A DNA stretch of 64,000 nt. Source: Podospora pseudoanserina. Lineage: Eukaryota; Ascomycota; Sordariomycetes; Sordariales; Podosporaceae. The translations under genes and the position numbers were made by a program. The stretch is taken from contig NC_085924.1 of NCBI RefSeq assembly GCF_035222485.1, forward strand, positions 992,001 to 1,056,000, given 5' to 3'. Shown one piece after another: positions 55,649 to 64,000 of this stretch. Every line of letters starts with the position of its first letter. Position 1 is the stretch's first letter. The notes under the pieces were generated by a model. It made no database searches and was not told where the DNA came from. It was given only the letters and a program-made list of their open reading frames with translations.

Positions 55649-56541
55649 GAGAAGACAGTTGTGCTTGGGATCATTGGATATAATATTGGGTTCTCAATGG
55701 TTTTGCACCAAGTCATGACTTTCTGGGCATCATTCTGTTTCTTTGAAGGTTGTTATGTTGGATTTCCTCTTGTTTCTTTTTGATGAAGGCTTGTTACGAC
55801 TCATGAGGACACCGTGATACCTCTACCCCTGTTTTAGCTTTGGCTTTTATGTCTCCACTCTTTCTTTGGGACCATTCTTGGAGCCCATTCTTGCCCACTT
55901 CTCATGTTTTTGAGCTATTCTTGGGTTGTTTTTTGAGCTTGGACGAAGACCAGGGCCTTTCTTTAGACAGATATTTCCTACAATGCAACAACCCCCCCTT
56001 TGCAATTTGGATTTGGCTTTTGCAAAGGAAGAGAAAACTTAGTATCCGCAAAACTGGCCGGGGTCTACATTCACCCAACTAACGATATAGGGCTGACACC
56101 AAGCAAGAACTGTGCTGCCTTGTGGCCAAGAAACATCACTGCCAGTCGTTGAGGGCTAACGGACCCGCACACTGCAGTCGACTGCAACTTTTGCACAGGT
56201 GTACGATTGGGTACTCTGGAATGGTCGCTGGGCAGGTCTTTCACGAGACGAAGTGGAATGTCATCATTAGGGGAAGGGGGGGTAACTGCTGAGTGGTGGA
56301 GTTTGAGGAAACATATATCATCGTCAGGCTCTACAATGAGAAGGTCTCAAGACGGCTCATTGAAATAACAAACACACTTTGAGTATATCTCTAGACAAAC
56401 TGACAAGATAACTTGAAGAATCCTTCCCTCTGACGTAAATCTGGGTCATAACATCATTAAGAAATGCCAACTTAAACAAGAAACCAAAACAAGCAGCAAC
56501 CCATGCGTGTAAATTCCCAATCTTTGGAACAAAACACCCTA
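55649..56541. other. Convergent intergenic region, centre of the mirror layout
   Basis: The two C2H2 genes converge here, with about 890 bp between stops. This is the symmetry centre of the duplicated deaminase/C2H2 module. The sequence is T-rich on the left and otherwise unremarkable; I see no inverted repeat surviving at the DNA level and no other gene. Confidence 0.4.
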
Positions 56542-57630
56542 TCAACGACGGCCGTGAACAAGCATATGTCGCTTCATGTTATCCGCCCTCTGAGTGTGTC
56601 CGCAGATCTCGCACCTCTTCTTGTGCCTTTGGACCCTCTTATCAGCACGAACATCAGCACGGTCACCATGGCTCTTAAGTTTGTGGCGATCCAGATCCTT
56701 CTGCTCTGCAAATCCTTTGCCACAGATGTTGCACTCTGTTGGCCTGCGGTGATTTTTTTGATGCTTTCTAAGCTTACCGGGCAGACTGAACGGTTTTGAT
56801 CCTTTGCACCCAATATAGAGACAGTAGAATTTCCCGTCAATGACTGTGTACGGAACTTCAGATTTGGCCGGGTTGGTTTGGCTGGGTGGCTCGGTCATCG
56901 AGGCGGGGAGGGGATAGATGATAAGATCATGTGCGTTTGCAGCAGGGAAAAGGTCGTTTGGCGTAGGCAGCACATTGATCTGGTGTGTGAAATTTGCCGA
57001 CAGGGTGTCGTTGACGGGGTTGTTGAAGGAAAACAGGAGGTCGTCGGGTAATGTTGAATCAGAACCATATTCTGACTCGTCTGGTATCAAAATGGTTGAA
57101 TTGCTGGATATCTCGGATGATTGAGATGAAGAGCAAGGAAATCCGAACTCATTGTCGGGTGGCGTGTGCAATGAGACCACGGCGATTTCTGGAGTGGAAA
57201 CGCTAGCTGAATATCCGTGTGGCGAGCTCTACAAGCTCAGTACTGGGACTTCAGTGCGCATCTCCGCTACAGAATGCGGAACGTGGGCCAAGGGGTCAAA
57301 ACAGCCCCCATCATAAGTGATTTCGAGGTTGGTAGTTGCAACTTCTAGGCCTCGTTGCATCATCAGAAGCGATGGGTTCACCGTTACACCTTCGTCAACG
57401 TTTTGGGAGCAAGTGTATGGCTCCATCGCCATCGCCTGTGAGCCAAGTCCAACCCCTTGCCCTTGAAGGGGAAGGTCAACAATCCAAGGATGCTCCTCAT
57501 TTTTTTCTGTGAAAGCATCTGATTCGGAAACCCAGTTTGGGGACTGGTAACTGTATACGCGCAACCCCTGTGATTAGCAACTTGGCGCTCCTTGGTGAGA
57601 CAGAGGTGGTACCAACTGGTGGTCAGACAT
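56542..57630 (-). CDS. Three-finger C2H2 zinc-finger protein, paralogue 2; internal TAG
   Basis: A tiny first exon (57630..57613, MSDHQL) joins across a 45-nt intron (CTAATCACAG end) to GLRVYSYQSPNWVSESDAF in exon 57567..56542. After a disordered acidic region come CLYIGC with LPGKLRKHQKNH, CNICGKGFAEQKDLDRHKLK and CEICGHTQRADNMKRHMLVH. The finger order and the words KDL-RH and R-DN-KRH match paralogue 1. A TAG at 57229-57231 lies in the disordered region. A 54-nt phase-0 intron (57229..57282, GTTCCG donor, TACTGAG branch) would remove it in frame; otherwise the gene is truncated before the fingers. It is divergent from deaminase B and convergent with paralogue 1. Confidence 0.6.
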
Positions 57631-58465
57631 CACCGGCGATACAGGAAACGCCTGGAGAGGTACCAAAATAGCAGCCCGTGGTCGTATCAGACTAGAATGA
57701 ATGTATAGGTACCCTGTCAATGAAGGTGAAACGAGCTAGGTGTGTGGTGTGCAGCTCGGGAGCTACGAAGAGATGATGGAGATGGAGGAACACACGATCC
57801 CAGCAGCAGCGCAGAAGAATGCCAGCTCAAATACCGACCAAGCCCTTTCCGTTTGCTAGTCCTCCGCTGCACAGATTAGAAACAGCAGGAACCTTCCCCG
57901 TCGTCTGCCGCCAGATTTGTTTGGCAGTTTCGGTTGTGAGGCTCCAAGGCACCCAATGATCCAAATAACGTCACACAGATCCCACAAGTGAGGATGTCGC
58001 ACGCGGGCCGCGAAAGGGAGGGTTACATCGAGGTAGGCCTACTGCAGAAATATGGCCTACTGCATTAGTGCCGCCTACTGCATTAGTGCCGCCTACTGCA
58101 TTAGTGCCGCCTACCGCAGCTCTTTACGTTGCATTCAAACCAATCGATCATCTCTGGCATGCCGCGTCGGTCCATATTGGAACCCTCCGGGTTGTACGAT
58201 CTCAGTGGGGCTTAAAAATACACAGCCTATTTTGTTTGCTACCTACGTGGTCATCCTGGGCCACTGAACAAAGCAGTGATCGAATTGCAAAGTGTGGATT
58301 TGTTCAGATGTTTGGCATGTCGGTCTTCAACTAAAATATACATCAAGTAAGTGCTAGATCTCTACCCTCGGCAATTTTCAGAGTTGAATCTCTCCCGTCG
58401 ACTTCACAGTTACGAACGTACTGAGTAGCTACTTGGCTGCTATTCTTTTAGTAGATTCAAACATC
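57631..58465. other. Divergent promoter region between C2H2 paralogue 2 and deaminase B
   Basis: About 835 bp between starts. It contains an 18-bp tandem repeat array (58037-58119). The rest is mixed sequence with no supported gene. Confidence 0.45.
58037..58119 (+). repeat. 18-bp tandem repeat, about 4.6 copies
   Basis: The unit GCCTACTGCATTAGTGCC is present three times exactly (58055-58072, 58073-58090, 58091-58108). A diverged copy precedes it (58037-58054) and a partial, diverged copy follows (58109-58119). It sits about 350-430 bp upstream of the deaminase B ATG, inside the divergent promoter region. Each unit contains the palindrome-like core TGCATTA. It may be a cluster of protein-binding sites or a simple minisatellite. 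Confidence 0.9.
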
Positions 58466-60107
58466 ATGAGTTCAGAGGAAAAAACAGCCATCACATTGCC
58501 ACCCAGCGTGCGCAAACGATTTTACGAGGCCCTCATGATCATTTGCAGCATGATTCACATTCTTTCAAGAACAGAAAACGGCACCAGGTCCCCGAGTCCT
58601 GACCTCGAGGGGGTTGCTGACAAGAACTCGCAAGGAACCTTTTTCTGTTTCGTGAACAAGCTTAGCCAGGTGTGCGACAGTGAGAGAGGGGGCGATACCG
58701 TCACCGCCTTTTCTGTCTTGCAACCGGACATCATCGAGTATCGCTTCACCTCAAACAGCAGAACGGAAATAAGTTTCCAGACAACAACCCGGTTTGTGAC
58801 AAAGCTTCTGAATACCCTTGGGGGAATTTCAGGTCCCGAGCTCCAGGAGGCGCGACGCAATGGAGAGGACTCCCTTCTGTTCTTGACTCTGATGCAGCAA
58901 ATACTCGAGTTCAACCGTCCCCGCATTACAAATCTTCACATCGACTACCAAATGGCCAGACACCTCGAATTCTGCGCCAATGCCTGCACGGATGCAGACG
59001 TAGCGACTCTTCTAAGAGCACTCAAGACTTTGGCTGATGCTTCTCTCGAGCCACTCTTATCTGATTGCGAATGTGGGTATCATCAGGTCTTAGAGGAAGC
59101 TACAGGCTTCATAGCGTCATAAGACCCTTACTGACCCCGTTCCAGTTGCCATTAAATGCCAGCTTCTTCTCCGTACCATCAGCAAGATCTTCCGGAATCC
59201 CCACGTCAAGGAATACCTCCGGGAACGTACCCGCGAAGATCGAGAAGAGGCCAACAAGACACCCTGGACTGAAGTCTACCACTCTCTTGGCCGCTTGCAG
59301 TCTTACACAATCGCCGTCGCAATATTCATCACCGCACGCCAGCGCTGGCCCGAACTCTTCGACCCTGGATTCAAAGTGATCCACGTCCCCTCCAGCACAC
59401 CCGCTCCTCCTCCCTCAATCAGAGGCTCTCCGGAACGTATCCTCTCACGGCTGACCACAGACAAGGCCGTTCTCAAAGCTTTCAAAGAGAGCACCACCGA
59501 CGCAGCCGGCCACCAGTCCCACCTCATTGATCTGACCACAGAGCTCGAAAGCACCATCCGATCCAAGTGCAAGAAATTTCACCCCATCGTTCACGCCGAA
59601 GTTCACCTTGCCGATCATATCCTCCGCGAGTTACGCACAAACAACTCAGGACTTCGTTTCTACAACGAAGCCGCCTTCGGTCGGTACATTGGCACCTCTA
59701 AGCCAACTTGTCGCCTCTGCCACTTGTACTTTGCCTGTCCATTGCTCTCTTCAACAGGTCGCATTCAGGTCCGTTCTAGTTCCCACAACTACTACCATAA
59801 CTGGCGGGTTCCACACGTATATCCGGAGGACGGCGCCGAGGCAGAAAGGATGAGGAATAAGGTGATGGAGTGGATGATTGAGAACGTGAAGCCGGAGGCG
59901 GTAAGGACGGTGGTGGAGAGGTTTGCGGTGAGGAATGGGCATGATAGTAACACGTACCCTTCCGTGCCGGATACAGAGTCGGTTGCTTCTATGCAGGTTG
60001 GTCATGGGGGGAGCCAGTCTGGTGCTGGTGAATCTGTGAGAAGGCCGGGCGCGATGGATGATATAATTGCTAGTTTTGGGGGGATGAGGGTGAGTGTTGA
60101 AGAGTAG
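58466..60107 (+). CDS. OTT_1508-like deaminase, paralogue B
   Basis: Exons 58466..59072 and 59146..60107 encode 522 residues. The first ATG is at 58466, although the frame is open further up. The 73-nt intron uses a GTGGGT donor and rejoins as DCE-F-AIKC, the same place and phase as the last intron of paralogue A. The N-terminal half has FCFVNKLSQVCDSERGGDTV and EYRFTSNSRT; the deaminase half has PIVHAEVHLADHI (His352-Ala-Glu354) and GTSKPTCRLCHLYF (Cys391 and Cys394). As in paralogue A these are the zinc and catalytic residues of the cytidine-deaminase superfamily, OTT_1508-like group. The N-terminal half is the less conserved part. The acidic tail of paralogue A is absent; the end is a short Gly/Ser-rich segment. 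No signal peptide is present, so it is intracellular. Intact. Confidence 0.85.
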
Positions 60108-60314
60108 AGTGTGCAGCCCCTTCACCTTCGTTCTTTTCCCACTCGTTTTCAGAGCGTATCAGGTGCTTTTCAGTCCGCACTGCGGCATGTCTATTCCAAT
60201 CTAAGCAGCATCAAGCCAGCAACATCAATTCTAAACAGTAACCCAACGCCATGCTACACTTAACACCGTCCAATGCAAACGCCCAACTCCTCTGAAAGAC
60301 ACGGTCAATACCGC

Positions 60315-60722
60315 TTAAGCCTGGGTGCTGGCGCAATCTCCACCTCCCAAGCCACCACTGCACAGACGGGTGCAGCCAATACCAAGATCAGCAGTCTTGA
60401 TGCACTCATCATTCTTGACGCGCATGATGAGGTCACCCTTGCAGTTGGGGCCCTCGCTGTCCTGGTAGGCGAACCAGGTATCGGAGAAGGAGTCGGTCCT
60501 GATGGACTTGATGTCGGAGGGGATGGGGGCATCACCGGTCGAGAAACCGTTGAAGACCTTCTTGTCGACTTCGGTGCCGCTGCGCAAATTTAGTTAGTGG
60601 AAGTCCATCTGGGGAAGAGCAGGGAGAACGTACCAGTTCTCGTCGCTGAACATCTTTGTGGCGGCCCCAAAGGCAGTGCTGGCGCAGCCGGCGATGAGGA
60701 TGATGGTGGTGGTGGCACGCAT
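60315..60722 (-). CDS. Small secreted cysteine-containing protein, effector-like
   Basis: Exons 60722..60634 and 60579..60315 (54-nt intron, CACTAACTAAA branch) give 117 residues. A signal peptide (MRATTTIILIAGCASTAFG) with an A-x-G type cleavage site is followed by a mature chain of about 98 residues containing six cysteines: C30, then NCKG, DECI, IGCT, RLCS and GDCA. The mature start is ATKMFSDENC. Small, secreted, cysteine-containing proteins of this size act in fungi as effectors, allergens or surface proteins. I do not recognise the family. It lies tail-to-tail with deaminase B, about 200 bp apart. Confidence 0.78.
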
Positions 60723-61913
60723 TTTGGATGATTGATTGGGAAGGGTTTGTAGATGTGGTTTGTTGTTGAGTTGTGAATTGGTTGTGTTGTGATTGTATTG
60801 CTGTTGTCTTGCTGTTGTTCAGAACTTCTTGCATCGTGGAAAGGAACAGGTCTTTTTATGTCTTCGTGACGATAGCGCGATGCTATTTTCTGAAGCCTGT
60901 TATCTCCATTCGAAACAGTACGGCCGACTATATGCCGTGGCTACATGGCTGTAGCCATTTCCCTCCCAGGTCTCTTGCTTTGTTTCCTCTAGGCGAAGTG
61001 TATCTCGGATTTCTCGGGTCATGACCTGTGCGCCGTGTGGCTGGATCCAATTGTGAACTTAACGCTCACCATGGAGCACCTCAGCACTACCTTAAGCTCG
61101 CTATCATTTGTTTCATCGGTTGTACAGGCCTAGGCTTCCTTGCTTGGCTACATGAATCTGGCTGGTGCCAGTTATGGACCTAAAACCTGTAATGGATATG
61201 TCAGGATACCTCTCGTGGCCGTTGTCATGTTTCACAGCCTATATTTGGATTTTTCCACTGCCAGGCGATTTCGGACTTGGTATCTCGCACTCAAAATCGT
61301 CTGGAGTTGTGAAGGAGCCTGATGTGCCGCGGCCCGCAACGAACCAGATGAGGCGGCCAGATGTCGCGGCCATCCACGCGGTTCTCGTCGATCATATATC
61401 ACTCAGTACCTGATATTATGAACATCGTCGTGACGTTGGAGCCCGTTTGATGTTGACTCAATTCTTGATACATCCTGGGTGGGTGGTCCGTGCTTATCAC
61501 CCCTCTGAAGCCCCTGAGCCCCTGAGCTCTTAGGCTTGGCAAATTTAGAGACGAGCAGAGTTGGGCAGTGAGAAAAGCCAATAGAGATGGTTGAACTTAA
61601 TTCCGGAACAATTTTGGTACCATCTACCATAGTCAACATCGCGATTCAATGACATCCTCCCAGAAACGACAGTTCGACAGTCGGCCAGAGACTTGCTCGA
61701 ATCTGGCTTAGCCGGGGAGCAGTTATCACTGCGGGCACCAATGAAGCATGGTGTGATACTCACCAATCACAGCATTGCGCTCCGATAAGCTGAACCCAGG
61801 TGCATTCAAGTGCCAACAACGCGAATTTTGGAGGTTGGTTGAGAACACCCACAGCCACATCTTGCGAATTTCATTCCACATCAATGCCCTAGTCAAGGTA
61901 CCTATTCAGTATC
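60723..61913. other. Divergent promoter region, nothing else recognised
   Basis: This lies between the small secreted protein (-) and the membrane protein (+). Only short non-coding-like frames are seen. A run of CA/TTG repeats next to 60740-60800 probably belongs to the 5' leader of the secreted-protein gene. Confidence 0.4.
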
Positions 61914-64000
61914 ATGGATTCCCCAGGAGGCGAGTTTGACGGCAACGATTTTGCCAACAACCTCTTCAGCGATCTCGCCCCCCTCCTGACGCTTTTCGGG
62001 GAGCAAGTCACAAAACAGTTCCTGTCCATGAGTGTGGGATGGGCCGACAACGTACTCTTGGCAATGGGCCCCCTGGGTATCTTGACCATTGTTGTGAGCG
62101 CCATCCGTGTAGCGGGTGAGACCGTACCAAACCTCAAGGCGCTCATCGGCAGAGCAAGGGAGGACAGGGCCAGCGTTGAAGTTGAGTTACTCTCTTCAAC
62201 ATCTAGGGAGGTTTGCGAACTGTGGACAGGAACCCAGATCGTTCGAGTACGCGGACAACCCCTCATATCTCAGCCGTTCATCATGACCGACACGGGTAAC
62301 GTCTATCCCCTGTGGAATGATGTGGCACAGGGGACTTTCGAGGTCAACTTCATGGCGAAAGACTGGGATCGCGAAACCAGCTTGTTAGCAAAAGTGCCGC
62401 CCAATCTTGGCTTGAATATCAGCGGTGCCATCCCTTCGAACCGTGAAATGTGGATGTGGGCTGCTCTGGGAACTGTCCTGCAACTAGCCTCCCTGGTTGT
62501 GAGCGGGACTGTCACTTATCGTTGGAACTTGGCCCAGGTCGAAGTTCCCACCACCACATACGGATATCCCTGCTATCTTCTGGGCACGCTGCTTTTGACT
62601 CTCGGGGTTCTCCTGTGCGGACATATAGTTGAGACTGTCAGTAAAGAAAGGACTTTCAGATGTAAGGCAAAAATGCGAAAAAGAGTGCGCATTTTTCGCA
62701 TTCAACTGGCCGCCACCGTGAACGACCAGCACTTTGACAGTTATCTTATCTTCAACTCCCCCGAGAATCCTGACGTCTATGCATCATTCTATCAGGGCAT
62801 GAAGATGAATACTCGGTATGTTCATTACCCTCCAGCCTGAATACCGCTGTTTGCTAACATCAATATTTGCGAGATATTATGCAATTGCAGGATCAGCGCT
62901 GTCGTTCATGGGCTTTGTCACACAATTTATTGGATTGAGGGGATTGCATTGGTCAGCTGCCGTTATCCAGCTTGCCGCCACGCTCGTCATGACGGTTTTC
63001 AGGGCCTACGTTCGACGAGGCCTTGCCAAGGGCCTCCCTGCTGTCCTGGTAAATACAGATCTGGACCCTGCGCTCACCCTGGCGGTGAACGTTGCTAAAT
63101 GGCATACCTTGGAAAGTTCGATAGAAAGGTACGCCAGAAAAAAGCTGACGGGCTTGAACTGTGAGTCTCTCGAATCTCTCGGCATCATAACCGGCGGTTG
63201 CAAGCTTTGGTATCAAAGTGGACGTGTTACAGGAAATATACCTGTGCGTCACGAAGTCCTCCTTCCAAAGTCAACACCGCCAACCGGTCGACAACTGCCT
63301 CACCTGTCTACATCCATAAGAATTGAGGGGAAGTCACCGGGGGGTGCTGCAACGGAACAGGGCACAGAAGTTCATGCACTCCTGACCATGTGGGAAAACG
63401 CGTCATTTCTCCACAGAGAACAGTCTGCTGCATCGTCGCAAGCTCAAACTTTGGAAAATGCAATCTGGAAAGTCATGGCATATTTGGAAGAGTCAGGGAG
63501 GGATCCAACACCACTGATCAGTTGGAAGAAAACTTCCCCATTTCTTAAAAGGGCTTCCCAATCTGCAGAGTGTGGTCGATTGATATGGGGAGTGGACTGC
63601 TTAGGGTACCGATCACCAAAGGATGGAAATGGCTGCGAACCTCTCGAGGCCACAGCATCCCACGTTTATTCAACAGAAATTCCCTTGGCAGTTGACTACC
63701 CCACGAAAAAGATGCGGGATATTCTTGAAGCTCTTCTTTCAATCTCTTCCTGTGGCAGTCAGCCCTTCAGAATGGCTAGAATCATTGGGACGCAACCAGT
63801 ACCCTCCGACAATCCGGTGCAGGGTAATCTAGCCCGGTGGCTTGGAAGTAGGTCGAGGGCTGGAAATATGAATGGGATCGCTGACGAAAACGACTATGGA
63901 ATGGGCTGGGGACTCTGCTGGGGAATGTATCTGTCGCCCTTGGCGAAGTCACAGTAAGTTCGCCGTGTTAACCTCCAGACCAGATGCACACACCCGCGTC
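61914..64000 (+). CDS. Multi-pass fungal membrane protein, probably continues beyond window
   Basis: Exons 61914..62815 and 62874 onward join in phase as KMNTRYYAIAGSALSFMGF; the intron has a GTATGT donor, a GCTAACA branch and a GAG acceptor. The N-terminus reads MDSPGGEFDGNDFANNLFSD, then a hydrophobic segment (LLAMGPLGILTIVVSAI). Further segments are near LGTVLQLASLVVSGTV, YPCYLLGTLLLTLGVLLCGH, ALSFMGFVTQFIGL and VIQLAATLVMTVF. A large hydrophilic region follows (KWHTLESSIERYARKKL, later EIPLAVDYPTKKMRDILEAL). This family of unknown function is widespread in ascomycetes and often carries ankyrin repeats at its C-terminus. The open frame ends in TAA at 63955-63957, but that triplet overlaps a perfect GTAAGT donor at 63954, so an exon probably ends there and the gene continues past the window. 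Confidence 0.65.

Noticed and set aside
58037-58119. CRISPR-like direct repeats
   Set aside because: The units are contiguous 18-mers without spacers, and the genome is fungal; it is a minisatellite.

Overview
The window looks like nuclear DNA of a filamentous ascomycete, most likely a Sordariomycete. Protein genes are broken by short GT-AG introns (about 45-75 nt) with CTAAC/CTGAC-type branch points. Recognised families are typical of such fungi: HET-domain proteins, the pH-signalling BRO1 protein PalA/RIM20, a fused cytochrome b5/sphingolipid desaturase, an Amt/Mep ammonium transporter, a P450, a fungal flotillin and OTT_1508-like deaminases. One AT-rich, TpA-rich block and TGG-to-TAG type stops in a dead HET gene suggest repeat-induced point mutation (RIP). 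I see no rRNA, tRNA, CRISPR array or intact transposon.

Layout. 0-9 kb: the 5' part of a secreted CBM52-like protein (-), an intact HET gene (+), a flotillin-like gene (-) and a PPxY-containing protein (+). 9.5-13 kb: decayed coding pieces, the AT-rich block and a long leader region. 13.2-15 kb: delta-8 sphingolipid desaturase. 15.6-20 kb: a dead sugar-permease (MFS) gene, a four-helix membrane protein and a dead HET gene. 20.6-25.2 kb: a five-exon GH13 amylase facing a second intact HET gene, with only 34 nt between the stops. 26.6-33 kb: a hypothetical gene divergent from the ammonium transporter, then a single-exon hypothetical gene. 34.9-44 kb: P450 (-), PalA/RIM20 (+) and a zinc-less MDR oxidoreductase (+). 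44.4-48.4 kb: a dead F-box gene, then a divergent pair made of a glycine-zipper protein with a papain-like H...NCQ pattern and a membrane protein.

The most striking part is 51.2-60.1 kb. Two paralogous OTT_1508-like deaminase genes and two paralogous three-finger C2H2 genes lie in the mirror order deaminase(-), C2H2(+), C2H2(-), deaminase(+). This looks like an old inverted duplication of a divergent deaminase/zinc-finger pair. An 18-bp tandem repeat lies in one of the two deaminase promoter regions. Small secreted and multi-pass membrane proteins follow to the right edge.

Conserved housekeeping or signalling genes (flotillin, desaturase, ammonium transporter, PalA) thus alternate with accessory blocks rich in self-recognition-type genes (HET, F-box, deaminase, glycine zipper), several of them dead. 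Exon coordinates were set by hand from splice consensus and reading-frame phase and have not been tested against transcripts.
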